Positions 37,599 to 46,275 of a DNA stretch of 64,000 nt are shown here, piece by piece. The stretch lies in NCBI GenBank assembly GCA_020848905.1, contig JADLHG010000061.1, positions 32,031 through 96,030 on the forward strand. Reading direction: 5' to 3'. The notes beneath the pieces were generated by a model. That model made no database searches. It was not told the DNA's origin and saw only the letters and a list, made by a program, of their open reading frames with translations. A program made the position numbers and the translations under genes. Numbering within the stretch: the first letter of the stretch is position 1; every line of letters begins with the position of its first letter. The DNA is from Deltaproteobacteria bacterium (GTDB taxonomy: Bacteria > Myxococcota_A > Polyangia > GCA-2747355 > JADLHG01).

Positions 37599-38645
37599 CT
37601 AGCCCCCCGCCAGCCAGTCGCGCAGCTCCCCCGTGAGGACGCGCGGCACGGTCCGCAGCTCGGAGATGGTCCGGGCTCCGACGAGCAGCATCACTGCCCG
37701 CAGCTCGAGCTCGACCTGATCGAGGAAGCTGCCGGCCTCCGCAGCGCCGCCCCGGTCGAGAGCGCGCAGCACCCCGCGGGCGAGCCCCGCCGCCGTCGCG
37801 CCGAGGGCGAGGGCGCGTGCCACGTCGAGGCCCGTCTGGATGCCTCCCGTGGCGATCACCTCGAGCCCCTCGTGGGCCGCGTAGGCCACCGAGGCGGCGG
37901 TCGGGATCCCCCAGTCCCAGAGCGTCTCGCCCATCGACCGATGCGCCCCCGTGGAGCGCAGGGCCTCCACCCCGACCCACGACGTCCCGCCCGCGCCCGA
38001 GACGTCCACCGTACGGACCCCCGCCTGCCGGAGCTTGCGCGCCGTTTCGCGCGAGATGCCGCACCCCGTCTCCTTGGCCACGACGGGGACGCGGAGCTCT
38101 CGGGCCACGCGCGCGAGAGTCTCCGTGCCGGCGCGAAAGTCGCGGTCTCCCTCGGCCTGCACGAGCTCCATGGCCGGGTTCAGGTGGAGGCACAGCGCGT
38201 CCGCACCGACGGCGGTGACGAGGGCGTCGAGCTCTCCGCCCGTCAGGTCGCGGGCCTGCGTGAGTCCGAGGTTGCCGAGGAGCAGCGCGGTGGGGGCCGC
38301 GGAACGCACCTCATAGGTCTCCGCCAGGCGGGGGTCCTGCAGCATGGCGCGCTGCGAGCCGAGCCCGAGCCCGTACCCTCGCGCCTCGGCGATCGACGCG
38401 AGGTCCCGGTTGATCTCCCGGGCGCGTTCGGTGCCCCCGGTCATGGCCGCGATGAGGAGCGGCGCGCGCAGCCGCTTGCCGAGGAGGGTGACGGAGGTGT
38501 CGAGCTCGTCGAGCGCCAGGTCGGGGAGGGACTGGTGCACGAGGCGCACTCCCTCGAGCAGCGTGGTGCGGTCCCGAAAGCCGACCCGGTCGGTGGTGCA
38601 GAGGTCGAGGTGATCGGCCTTGCGGCGCGAGAGGTCCGACGTCAT
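37599..38645 (-). CDS. fni: Type 2 isopentenyl-diphosphate delta-isomerase
   Basis: Encodes 348 residues, normal for the FMN-dependent type 2 enzyme. Family features include RKADHLDLC at the N-terminus, LLIAAMTGGT, LGLGSQRAML, HLNPAMELVQAEGDRDF, KETGCGIS, DVSGAGGTSWVGVE and ATGGIQTGLDVARALALGA. It interconverts isopentenyl and dimethylallyl diphosphate in the cytoplasm. The type 2 enzyme often accompanies a mevalonate pathway, which myxobacteria have, but no other pathway gene lies nearby. No strong ribosome binding site precedes ATG 38645. Confidence 0.95.
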   Translation of the reverse strand: MTSDLSRRKADHLDLCTTDRVGFRDRTTLLEGVRLVHQSLPDLALDELDTSVTLLGKRLRAPLLIAAMTGGTERAREINRDLASIAEARGYGLGLGSQRAMLQDPRLAETYEVRSAAPTALLLGNLGLTQARDLTGGELDALVTAVGADALCLHLNPAMELVQAEGDRDFRAGTETLARVARELRVPVVAKETGCGISRETARKLRQAGVRTVDVSGAGGTSWVGVEALRSTGAHRSMGETLWDWGIPTAASVAYAAHEGLEVIATGGIQTGLDVARALALGATAAGLARGVLRALDRGGAAEAGSFLDQVELELRAVMLLVGARTISELRTVPRVLTGELRDWLAGG

Positions 38646-38748
38646 GGCCACATCTTGCCACAGGCCGCGGTCCGCGGTCCGCGGGCTCGCGGCGGCTCGC
38701 GGCGGCTCGCACGGGGCGGTGGCCCGCCCGGCGCGTGGTCGACTCGGC

Positions 38749-40170
38749 TCAGTTCCCCGAGGAGAGGTTGTGTCGCTTGAGCAGCTCGCGCAGATGGTAG
38801 CGCGTGAGTCCCGCCTCGTGGGCCGAGCGGGTGATGTTCCCCTTGTTGCGCTCGAGGAGCTTGGCCAGGTAGAGGCGCTCGAAGTCGTCCAGTACCTGCT
38901 GCTTGGCGTCCTTGAAGGTGACCCCCGGCTCGAGCAGCGAGGCGGCGAAGTTCCCGCCGCCCGCCACCGCAGCGCCACCGCCCGCCGCGGCTGCTGCCGC
39001 CGCCGAGGCCGCCTCCGCCGCCGGGCTCAGCCCCGAGCGTCCGAACACCAGGTCGGCCCGCGTGATCGTCGGTCCGTCGCAGAGCGACGCGGCGCGCTCC
39101 ACCACGTTGCGGAGCTCTCGCACGTTGCCGGGCCAGTTGTGCCCCATCAGCGCGGTCATCGAGTCCACGGCGATGTTCATGGACATGCCGCGTCGGCGCG
39201 CCACGTCCGCGAGGAAGTGGTGCACGAGCTGCGGGATGTCCTCCTTGCGGTCGCGGAGCGGCGGATTGTCGACCAGGATCACCGAGAGGCGGAAGTAGAG
39301 GTCCTCGCGGAAGGTGCCCTGGTTGACCATCACCTTCAGGTCGCGGTTCGTGGCCGCGAGCACGCGAACGTCGATCTTGATCGTCTTGTCGCCGCCCACA
39401 CGCTTGAGCTCGCGGTTCTCGAGCACGCGCAGGAGCTTCGGCTGCAACCCGACGTCCAGCTCGCCGATTTCGTCGAGGAAGATCGTGCCGCCGTGGGCCT
39501 GCTCGAAGCATCCCTTGTGCTGCCCGATGGCGCCGGTGAAGGAGCCCTTCTCGTGGCCGAACAGGGTGGATTCGATGAGGTCGCGCGGGATGGCGCCGCA
39601 GTCGAGCACCTGGAAGGGCTTGCTCCGCCGCGGGCTCATGTTGTGGATGGCGCGCGCGACGAGCTCCTTTCCGGTACCCGTCTCGCCGGTGATCATCACC
39701 GTGAGGTCCGACGGCGCGATCTTCTCCAGCGTGGCGAAGATCTCGCGCATCTTGACGCTGCCGCCGAGCACGCAGTCGAAGCGGTCGCGCGCGCTGAGCT
39801 GGATCTCCACCACCTCGTTGAGGGGCTGGAAGCGTAGCTCCGTGTGGCCGGCGCGGAAGGTGGTGCCTGGCCGCAGGTAGACGTCCTTGATGCGGATGTC
39901 ACCGACGAACGTGCCGTTCGTGCTCCCGAGGTCCACGAGCCGGTAGCCGTCGTCGTCGCCGACGATCTCGAAGTGCGTCCCGGAGATCGCTTTGTCCGAG
40001 AGGGGGATGTCGTTGATGATGCTGCGGCCGCCGCCTACGCGGGGCTTCGTCAGGTCGTACTCCTTGCCTGCCTCCGCTCCCGACACGATCACCAACTTGC
40101 TCTTTCGCAAGTGGCGGACCGTGGCGCGCCCACCGTCGAAAATTGTTGTGATGGCAGGATCTTCGCCCAT
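38749..40170 (-). CDS. FHA-domain sigma-54-dependent transcriptional activator
   Basis: Encodes 473 residues. A FHA domain (about 22-115) has the [11 protein letters not shown] and [10 protein letters not shown] motifs. The AAA+ domain has Walker A GETGTGKE (about 162-169), the sigma-54 contact loop GSFTGA (209-214, with Ser for the usual Ala) and Walker [12 protein letters not shown] Gly/Ala-rich linker near 395-415 precedes a Fis-type helix-turn-helix ([23 protein letters not shown]). It lacks a receiver domain, so input is probably a phospho-Thr protein. GAGGAGCG before ATG 40170 fixes the start. A predicted sigma-54 promoter lies in the same intergenic region for the divergent gene. Confidence 0.92.
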   Translation of the reverse strand: MGEDPAITTIFDGGRATVRHLRKSKLVIVSGAEAGKEYDLTKPRVGGGRSIINDIPLSDKAISGTHFEIVGDDDGYRLVDLGSTNGTFVGDIRIKDVYLRPGTTFRAGHTELRFQPLNEVVEIQLSARDRFDCVLGGSVKMREIFATLEKIAPSDLTVMITGETGTGKELVARAIHNMSPRRSKPFQVLDCGAIPRDLIESTLFGHEKGSFTGAIGQHKGCFEQAHGGTIFLDEIGELDVGLQPKLLRVLENRELKRVGGDKTIKIDVRVLAATNRDLKVMVNQGTFREDLYFRLSVILVDNPPLRDRKEDIPQLVHHFLADVARRRGMSMNIAVDSMTALMGHNWPGNVRELRNVVERAASLCDGPTITRADLVFGRSGLSPAAEAASAAAAAAAGGGAAVAGGGNFAASLLEPGVTFKDAKQQVLDDFERLYLAKLLERNKGNITRSAHEAGLTRYHLRELLKRHNLSSGN

Positions 40171-40216
40171 CTTCGCTCCTCGCGTAGATCTCGACCGCCC
40201 TGGCTGAGTTGCCCCT

Positions 40217-40244
40217 ATCTTACGAAAAGGACGCGGGAAGTCAA
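40217..40244 (-). promoter_or_regulatory. Predicted sigma-70 promoter for the FHA activator gene
   Basis: On the minus strand TTGACT (40244-40239) is separated by 16 bases from TAAGAT (40222-40217), four of six matches to TATAAT. Transcription would start about 40 bases before ATG 40170. This is the best -35/-10 pair seen in the window. Confidence 0.5.
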
Positions 40245-40429
40245 GCAACCGGCAAGTCTCGTAGCCGGGGTGTGTGCAGCGTGCGCTCGGCCAGGCAGAG
40301 ATACGAGGGGTGGGGGCTCGGCCGTCCCGAAAAGATCGGGTCGGCGTGTCATTGAAACTCGGTGGCCGCGCCGTGCCCACCGACAGTACGTCTCCTTGAA
40401 ATTGAGCCGACTTGGGAGTGCAACGACTG

Positions 40430-40446
40430 TTGGCATGTCCGATGCT
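40430..40446 (+). promoter_or_regulatory. Predicted sigma-54 (-24/-12) promoter
   Basis: The sequence TTGGCATGTCCGATGCT has the invariant GG (40432-40433) and GC (40444-40445) with exactly ten bases between, and matches TGGCAYG-N4-TTGCW except for one base. Initiation would fall near 40457, about 33 bases before ATG 40490. The gene encoding a sigma-54 activator is transcribed away from the same region. Upstream, two TTGAAA-containing repeats (about 40349 and 40394) and a CGGTGG/CCACCG inverted repeat could be activator sites. Confidence 0.5.
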
Positions 40447-40489
40447 GTGGCGGCGCGTCATGCGTGGCGTATCGCCCGAGGAGTCCATC

Positions 40490-41677
40490 ATGACCTGCCG
40501 AGTTCTCTCGCGGAGCCTGTCCTTCTGGCTGCCGCTCCTGGCTCTCGTGTCCCCTGCCTGCGCCCCCGACGAGGGCCCCGCTTCGGAGCGCAGCGCGCAG
40601 TCCAAGGTCGGGACCTTTCTGGAGATCACCGAGGACGCTCGCACCGGCGTCCCGGGTCGCAAGTGCTTCGCCATCGAGGGGGAGTCGAGCCGGTGGAGCG
40701 ACCGTCTCGCAGCCCTGCAAGACCGGGACAAGCCGGAGGTGGAGCGCCGCTGCAAGCTCTACCAGAATAAGGTCGTCTGCAAGCTTTACAGCGTATGCAA
40801 GGGTGACACGGTCCAGCTGCTCGAGAACTCCTCGGCCGTGCTGCGCGAGCCGTACCAGAAGGTGCGGTACATGGTCTTCTCCGACTGCGGGGAGCCCTTC
40901 TTCGCCGAAGGCTGGCTCTACGCGTGGGACTACGCCATGACGCCTCGCGAGACCGGGATCGTGCTGACGCACCGGCGCTACGGGATGGTCCTGCCCTTCG
41001 TGCGGAGCGACGACCCCGCCCTCGAAGGGGCCATGGGCGGCGTGGCGTGGAAGGGGCTCTGGCAGTCCAAGGAGAGCCTGCCGCGCTGGTTCGTCCCGCT
41101 CGGCGCGGGCAACGCGGCGAAGGTGACGCGTGGGCACGCCCTGCGCGGCTACTCCTGCCAGAACGTGCGCGCCCGCCCGTCGAGCAGCTCGCGCGTAGAG
41201 GATTGCCTGCCGCAGGGCCACGATCTCGAGGTGCTGGCGCGGACTCCCGCCGAGGGAGGGTGCTGGTACAAGGTCCGCTACGCGACGCGGAAGGGGACCC
41301 TCGTGCAGCAGAAGCAGGCCTACGTGCTCCAGGCCGTGGTGCGCGACGGCGCCGACGCGTGGGAGGCCGAGCCGCGGCACCTCGAGTGGGAACGCCAGCT
41401 CTACTACCTGGCTCCGCCGCCGCCGGTGCTCACGCTCCCCGGCTGCACGACCAACGAGCAGTGTCCCCTGGACGAGATCGGGCACGGCCAGTTCTGTCGC
41501 AAGCCCGACGGGCAGTGCGGCGGCTCGGGGACCTGCGTCCCGCTCCCGTGGGATTGCTCTCCCATCCCCGAGGGGCCCACGGTGGTGGGCTGCGACGGCC
41601 GGTGCTACGCCGACCCGTGCTACGCCTTCATTCAAGGGGTGAACGTCCAGCGCGTGCAGGCCTGCGTCGCGCCCTGA
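40490..41677 (+). CDS. Lipoprotein with SH3b-like and Kazal-like Cys-rich regions
   Basis: Encodes 395 residues from ATG 40490, which follows GAGGAG. The signal peptide ends with a LVSPAC lipobox. The middle part (about 205-275) resembles an SH3b domain, with GYSCQNVRARPSSSSRVEDC and CWYKVRYATRKG. The C-terminus (about 315-395) has a Cys-rich stretch ending GCDGRCYADPCYAF, like the C-terminal half of a Kazal domain. Secreted Kazal domains often inhibit serine proteases. The gene is the only one downstream of the predicted sigma-54 promoter. Confidence 0.75.
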   Translation: MTCRVLSRSLSFWLPLLALVSPACAPDEGPASERSAQSKVGTFLEITEDARTGVPGRKCFAIEGESSRWSDRLAALQDRDKPEVERRCKLYQNKVVCKLYSVCKGDTVQLLENSSAVLREPYQKVRYMVFSDCGEPFFAEGWLYAWDYAMTPRETGIVLTHRRYGMVLPFVRSDDPALEGAMGGVAWKGLWQSKESLPRWFVPLGAGNAAKVTRGHALRGYSCQNVRARPSSSSRVEDCLPQGHDLEVLARTPAEGGCWYKVRYATRKGTLVQQKQAYVLQAVVRDGADAWEAEPRHLEWERQLYYLAPPPPVLTLPGCTTNEQCPLDEIGHGQFCRKPDGQCGGSGTCVPLPWDCSPIPEGPTVVGCDGRCYADPCYAFIQGVNVQRVQACVAP

Positions 41678-41694
41678 GCGACCGCGCCGGGACC

Positions 41695-42411
41695 TCAGTT
41701 CCAGAGCTTCGGCTCGTCCTTGCGCCCGCCGGGGAGCACGGTGAGATGCCCCGGCTTCGGCGGCTTGCGGCGCCCCCGCGGGCCGAGCCACCTCGGCACG
41801 AAAAAGAAGAGCAGCGCGGCCAGCGCCCCACCCGCACCGAGGGCGAGCTCCAGGTACGCCCGCGCGAGCGCGTTACCGATCACGAGGAAGGCGCCGAGGA
41901 TGACCGCGGTCCACTTCGCGCGCAGCGGAAGCACGCCGTAGAAGAACGCCAGGTGGTTCGGGAAGAGCAGCGCGAAGGCGAGCACCATCCCCATGGTCGA
42001 GCCGCCGGAGCCCGCTATGAGCTGTTTCGGGAAGGCGACGCCCACGACCAGCGCGGCGAGAAGCCCGACCACGCCGCAGGTGATCCAGAAGACGAGGAAG
42101 CGGCGCGTGCCCCACCAGCGTTCGAGGGCGCTGCCGAAGACCCAGAGGACCAGCATGTTGAAGAGGAGGGCCTGGGTCTGCCCCTCGACGTGGAGCCACA
42201 GGGCCGAGAGTGGCTGCCAGACGCGGTGGTCGCGCAGGACCTGATCGGCGCTCTGCACGAGCGTGCGCTTGACCCACGCCGGTCCGTCCCCGAAGGCGTA
42301 AAGGAGGAAGAGGCCGATCTGCACACACAGCAGCACGAGCGCGCCACGCGGCAGGCGCCCGCCCATGCGCACGAGCTTGGTATCCGGCCCGATGACGACG
42401 TGCCGCCGCAT
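41695..42411 (-). CDS. Rhomboid-family membrane protein, probably inactive
   Basis: Encodes 238 residues with about six hydrophobic helices and a basic C-terminal tail. The rhomboid layout is visible: SALWLHVEG before helix two, ALERWWGTRRF, and AGSGGSTMGMVLAFALLFPN where the catalytic GxSG helix should be. The Ser is displaced (see findings). The helix that normally carries the catalytic His (AHLGG-like) reads ELALGAGGALAAL, with no His. It is therefore probably a rhomboid pseudoprotease that binds membrane proteins rather than cutting them. It ends 17 bases from the convergent Kazal-like lipoprotein gene. Confidence 0.75.
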   Translation of the reverse strand: MRRHVVIGPDTKLVRMGGRLPRGALVLLCVQIGLFLLYAFGDGPAWVKRTLVQSADQVLRDHRVWQPLSALWLHVEGQTQALLFNMLVLWVFGSALERWWGTRRFLVFWITCGVVGLLAALVVGVAFPKQLIAGSGGSTMGMVLAFALLFPNHLAFFYGVLPLRAKWTAVILGAFLVIGNALARAYLELALGAGGALAALLFFFVPRWLGPRGRRKPPKPGHLTVLPGGRKDEPKLWN

Positions 42412-42417
42412 GTAGAT

Positions 42418-42927
42418 CTACTTCAGTTCGTCCGGGTCCTTCGGGTCCGCGCACTGCGGGTCGAAGAGGTCCACGAGCCCATCGCCGTCGTCGTCCATTC
42501 CGTCTCCGCAGGCAGGGGGCGCGGGCAAGGCGGCGTGCACCGAGACCAGACCGCTCTCGGGGATGGAGGCCGCGACGCGCACCGGGCCGATGAGGCGCAG
42601 CCCGCCGGGATTCAGCCCGTAGACCTCGAGGGTCGCGGGGCCCGTGGGGAGACCGGGGCCGCGTCCGACGGCGCCCTCCGCGATGGAGAAGCAGGCGAAG
42701 CGCGTGACCTCCAGGGTGTCGCCCGTCTGCGCGAGCACCTCCACGGCGTCGATGCCGCGCAGGCTGCAGTCGCGCACGCTGCGGACCGCGCACGCCGGGT
42801 CACCGGGCTTGTCGCAGCCGACCGACCAGCGGAGCTCGTAGGAGCCGCTCGGGCCGCAGGCGCCGAGAAGGAGCAGCGCGCCGAGCAGCGGCGCGACGGT
42901 GGGGCGCGAGAGCAGACCGAGTGACAT
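42418..42927 (-). CDS. Small lipoprotein with a calcium-binding-like motif
   Basis: Encodes 169 residues. The signal peptide ends in a LLGACG lipobox. The core holds four or five Cys and is of unknown family. The C-terminus, ACGDGMDDDGDGLVDLFDP, resembles the Asp-rich calcium-binding repeats (thrombospondin type 3-like) frequent in myxobacterial lipoproteins. No good ribosome binding site is seen before ATG 42927. It lies 6 bases upstream of the rhomboid gene on the same strand, so they are probably co-transcribed. Confidence 0.75.
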   Translation of the reverse strand: MSLGLLSRPTVAPLLGALLLLGACGPSGSYELRWSVGCDKPGDPACAVRSVRDCSLRGIDAVEVLAQTGDTLEVTRFACFSIAEGAVGRGPGLPTGPATLEVYGLNPGGLRLIGPVRVAASIPESGLVSVHAALPAPPACGDGMDDDGDGLVDLFDPQCADPKDPDELK

Positions 42928-43036
42928 GCTGGAAAGGTACCGGCGGCCTCTGGTGCGGTCAATGGGCGCTGCGTCGCCGGCGACCGCGTCCGGCCGTCCT
43001 GGCTCCCCTACCTCCCTTTCGCTATACTCCACCGCC

Positions 43037-44065
43037 ATGTCCTATTTGCTAGCCATCGGTGGTCTCGCCGTCCTGATCGTCATTCACGAGCTTGGCCACA
43101 TGATGGTCGCCCGCTGGTCGGGGATGCGCGTGGACAAGTTCAGCATCTTCTTCGGCCCGCCGCTGCTCAAGTGGCGCGGCAAGGAGACGACCTACCAGCT
43201 CGCCGTGGTTCCCGTGGGCGGCTACGTGCAGATCGCCGGGATGAACCCCCACGAGCAGCTCCCTCCCGACGATCCCGGCTCGTATCAGAACAAGTCCGCT
43301 CTGGCGCGCTTCGCCACCGTCTTCGCGGGGCCGGCGGTGAACTACCTCTTCGCCATCCTGCTCATGGTCGTCGTGATGCTGGCCTGGGGGATCCCGCGCT
43401 GGCAGCTCACGGTGGACAAGGTGGAGCCGAAGGCCCCCGCGGCCACCGCCGGCATGCGGTCGGGAGATCTGATCGAGGCGATTGCCGGGCACCCCGTGAC
43501 CGGCGTGGAGGAGGTCCTGGCGGCGATTGGCGGCAGCAGCGGCCAGCCGCTCGTGGTGAAGCTCAAGCGCGCGGGCCAGCCGGTGAGTCTGAAGGTCACC
43601 CCGATGAAGGACGGGGGCGGCTACCGGATCGGCATCGGCTTCGGCCGCAAGCTCTCCTTCGGCAGCGTCGGGGCGGGCAACGGCGTGCTCCTGGCGCTCT
43701 ACTATCCCTTCGCCGAGTCGAAGAAGATCCTGGCCGGCCTCGGGCGCCTGGTGACCGGGAAGGTGAGCGCGAAGCAGGTGGGCGGTCCGCTCGAGATCGT
43801 GCGCCAGCTCAAGATGAGCTTCGAGGACAGCTTCGCCATGGCGCTCATCTTCCTCGCCATGCTGAACGTCTACCTCGGGCTCTTCAACCTGCTGCCGCTC
43901 CCCGCGCTCGACGGCGGGCGCCTGGTCTTCCTGGCCTACACCATCCTCTTCCGCCGGCCCGTGAACCAGCGCTTCGAGAACGCCGTGCACACGGCGGGCT
44001 TTCTGCTCCTGCTCGGTCTGCTGGTGCTCGTGACCTACCGGGACATTGCGCGCATCTTCCAGTAG
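43037..44065 (+). CDS. rseP: Site-2 metalloprotease, RseP/MmpA type
   Basis: Encodes 342 residues. The zinc motif HELGH is at 17-21 in the first helix, and LPALDGGR near residue 290 supplies the third ligand region. A single PDZ domain lies between (about 120-195), making the protein shorter than E. coli RseP (about 450, two PDZ domains). It cuts transmembrane segments of anti-sigma factors or similar proteins in the inner membrane. The start ATG 43037 opens the first helix directly. The histidine phosphatase gene follows 70 bases downstream. Confidence 0.92.
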   Translation: MSYLLAIGGLAVLIVIHELGHMMVARWSGMRVDKFSIFFGPPLLKWRGKETTYQLAVVPVGGYVQIAGMNPHEQLPPDDPGSYQNKSALARFATVFAGPAVNYLFAILLMVVVMLAWGIPRWQLTVDKVEPKAPAATAGMRSGDLIEAIAGHPVTGVEEVLAAIGGSSGQPLVVKLKRAGQPVSLKVTPMKDGGGYRIGIGFGRKLSFGSVGAGNGVLLALYYPFAESKKILAGLGRLVTGKVSAKQVGGPLEIVRQLKMSFEDSFAMALIFLAMLNVYLGLFNLLPLPALDGGRLVFLAYTILFRRPVNQRFENAVHTAGFLLLLGLLVLVTYRDIARIFQ

Positions 44066-44135
44066 CGCATCCGCGGGTGGCGTCCCCTGCCGCACTGACG
44101 CTATAGTGCCCGCCGCCTTTTCCGAGGAGAGCTTC

Positions 44136-45035
44136 ATGCGTCGCCTGCTCGCGTATCTCTTGCCCCTGGGTCTCTTCCTGCCGGCCTGCGCCGGAGTCGG
44201 GACCCCGCCGGTGATCTACCTGGCGCGCCACGGCCAGTCCCCCTGGAACCGCGTCGGGCGGGTGCAGGGCGACCCTGGCCTCGACGCAGTCGGGTACGTC
44301 AACCGCGCGCAGCTCTGGTACCTGCTCAAGGACGAGCCCATTGCGGCGGTCTACACGAGCGGCCTGCGGCGGACCATCCTCACCGCGGAGCTGGTCGCGC
44401 GGCAGCACAAGCTGCCGATTCAGCCGCGCCCGGTGCTCAACGAGATCGATACCGGTCTCCTCCTCGGGATGTGCTACGCGCAGATCAACCCCTGGGAGAT
44501 GCACGCGGGGGACGAGAAGTGCGAGGTCCCGGCGCGCGGAAGCCGCCCCGAGGAGACGTTGAAGTGGCTCCGTCCGCTCGTGAAGGACCTGCGGGGACAC
44601 CGCCTGGATGGCAAGGCGCCCCTCGGGGAGAGCTACCTGGACATGGCCGTGCGCACGCAGAAGTTCGTGGACGAGCTGCGCGCGGGGTGGCAGAGCCGTC
44701 CCGTGCTCGTCGTGGGGCACGGCGTGGTGAACCGCATCCTGCTCCACCAGCTCCTCGGCTGGCCGCTCGCGAACGTCTCGAAGATCCGGCAGGAGAACGA
44801 TCAGGTCTACAAGATCGAAGGAGCCGACACGGCGAGCCCGACGGTGTCGCTCTTCACGCCGGGGTTCGGCTGGCGACGCTGCACGCCGCCGTCGCAGGTG
44901 GGGCAGAAGCAGCTCGACTGCAACCCGGGGCCTGCCAAGGCGGAGTCGCCACGCCCCGCGCCTGCCCCGGCCACCGCGCCTGCGCCGAGCGCGCCCGCTC
45001 CGGCCCCTGCGGCTCCCGGCACGGCGACGCCGTAG
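44136..45035 (+). CDS. Histidine phosphatase-superfamily lipoprotein
   Basis: Encodes 299 residues. The lipobox is LFLPAC. The phosphatase domain has LARHGQSPWNR, with the phosphorylated His, then YTSGLRR, and the second His in VLVVGHGVVNR. The C-terminus is a Pro/Ala-rich tail. GAGGAG supports ATG 44136. A lipid-anchored phosphatase of this superfamily would act outside the cytoplasm; the substrate (sugar phosphate, phytate-like or protein) is unknown. Confidence 0.8.
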   Translation: MRRLLAYLLPLGLFLPACAGVGTPPVIYLARHGQSPWNRVGRVQGDPGLDAVGYVNRAQLWYLLKDEPIAAVYTSGLRRTILTAELVARQHKLPIQPRPVLNEIDTGLLLGMCYAQINPWEMHAGDEKCEVPARGSRPEETLKWLRPLVKDLRGHRLDGKAPLGESYLDMAVRTQKFVDELRAGWQSRPVLVVGHGVVNRILLHQLLGWPLANVSKIRQENDQVYKIEGADTASPTVSLFTPGFGWRRCTPPSQVGQKQLDCNPGPAKAESPRPAPAPATAPAPSAPAPAPAAPGTATP

Positions 45036-45066
45036 TCAGGTACGACGCCGCAGCGACGAACGACCC

Positions 45067-46137
45067 TCAGAGATCGATGCGCTCGGTCCAGCCGTACGGG
45101 TCCTTCACCTTGCCGTACTGGATGCCGAGCAGATAGTCGTAGAGCTGCTGCGAGAGCTGCCCGGTGTGGCCGTCGCCCACGGTGTGCATCGTGCCGCGGA
45201 AGGAGAAGGCTCCGACGGGGGAGACCACCGCAGCGGTCCCGGTACCGAACACCTCTTTGAGCGTGCCGTTCTCGGCGGCGGCCACGACCTCGTGGATCGA
45301 GAGCAGGCGCTCCGACACGTGGTGGCCCCAGTCGCGCAGGATGCGGAGCACCGAGTCGCGTGTCACGCCGTGCAGGATGCTGCCCGTGAGCGGGCTCGTG
45401 ATCACCTCGTCGCCGATGACGAAGAAGATGTTCATCGTCCCGACTTCCTCGACGTACTTGTGCTCCTTGCCGTCGAGCCACAGCACCTGCGTGAAGCCGC
45501 GCTTCTTGGCCTCCATCTGGCCGAGGAGGCTCGCGGCGTAGTTTCCGCCCGTCTTGGCCTCGCCCACGCCTCCGGCGATGGCCCGTACGTGCTCCTCCTC
45601 CACCATGATCTTCACCGGGTTGAACCCCTCGGGGTAGTACGCGCCGACGGGGTTCAGGATGATGTAGAGCAGGTAGCCGAGCGAGGGCCGGACGCCGAGC
45701 ACCGCGTCGGTGGCGATGATGTTCGGACGGATGTAGAGCGAGCACCCCTCGGACTTGGGGATCCACTGGCGGTCGAGCAACACGAGCTGCTTCAGTGCGT
45801 CGCCCACGGCCTGCTTGTCGAAGGCCGGGATGCACAGGCGCGCCGCCGAGCGGGAGAGCCGCTCGAGGTGGTGCATGTGGCGGAAGAGCCGTACTCCGCC
45901 GTCGACGCCACGATAGGCCTTGAGCCCCTCGAAGGTCTGCTGGCCGTAGTGGAGCACGACGCAGGCCGGGTCGAGGGTCAGCGGCGCGTACGGGACGATG
46001 CGCGGCTGATGCCAGCCCAGCTCGGGCGTGTAGTTGTAGAGGAACATGTGGTCGGTGAAGTACCGACCGAAGCCGAGCTGCGCCTCGGAAGGCGGCTTGG
46101 GCTTGGGAGCGGTCGTGGGCGTGATCGTCAGTTCCAT
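45067..46137 (-). CDS. ilvE: Branched-chain amino acid aminotransferase
   Basis: Encodes 356 residues, as expected for class IV aminotransferases of the ilvE/BCAT type. Features are HYGQQTFEGLKAYR near the N-terminus, the pyridoxal-phosphate Lys in GEAKTGGNYAAS, VEEVGTMNIFFV and FGTGTAAVVSPVG. It transfers amino groups between Leu, Ile, Val and 2-oxoglutarate in the cytoplasm. ATG 46137 matches the family N-terminus. No regulatory leader was seen. Confidence 0.95.
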   Translation of the reverse strand: MELTITPTTAPKPKPPSEAQLGFGRYFTDHMFLYNYTPELGWHQPRIVPYAPLTLDPACVVLHYGQQTFEGLKAYRGVDGGVRLFRHMHHLERLSRSAARLCIPAFDKQAVGDALKQLVLLDRQWIPKSEGCSLYIRPNIIATDAVLGVRPSLGYLLYIILNPVGAYYPEGFNPVKIMVEEEHVRAIAGGVGEAKTGGNYAASLLGQMEAKKRGFTQVLWLDGKEHKYVEEVGTMNIFFVIGDEVITSPLTGSILHGVTRDSVLRILRDWGHHVSERLLSIHEVVAAAENGTLKEVFGTGTAAVVSPVGAFSFRGTMHTVGDGHTGQLSQQLYDYLLGIQYGKVKDPYGWTERIDL

Positions 46138-46275
46138 CGGTGCCTCGTGCGGCGAGGAAGGAGCGTAGGGGGTCCCGGCCAGGGACGCGTAACCATAGCA
46201 AAGCACTCTCGGGGCGGCAATCGGCGGTCGGTCGGTGCGCCGAGCCGTCCGCGGCCTTCCCCGGGCCATCGGCCG

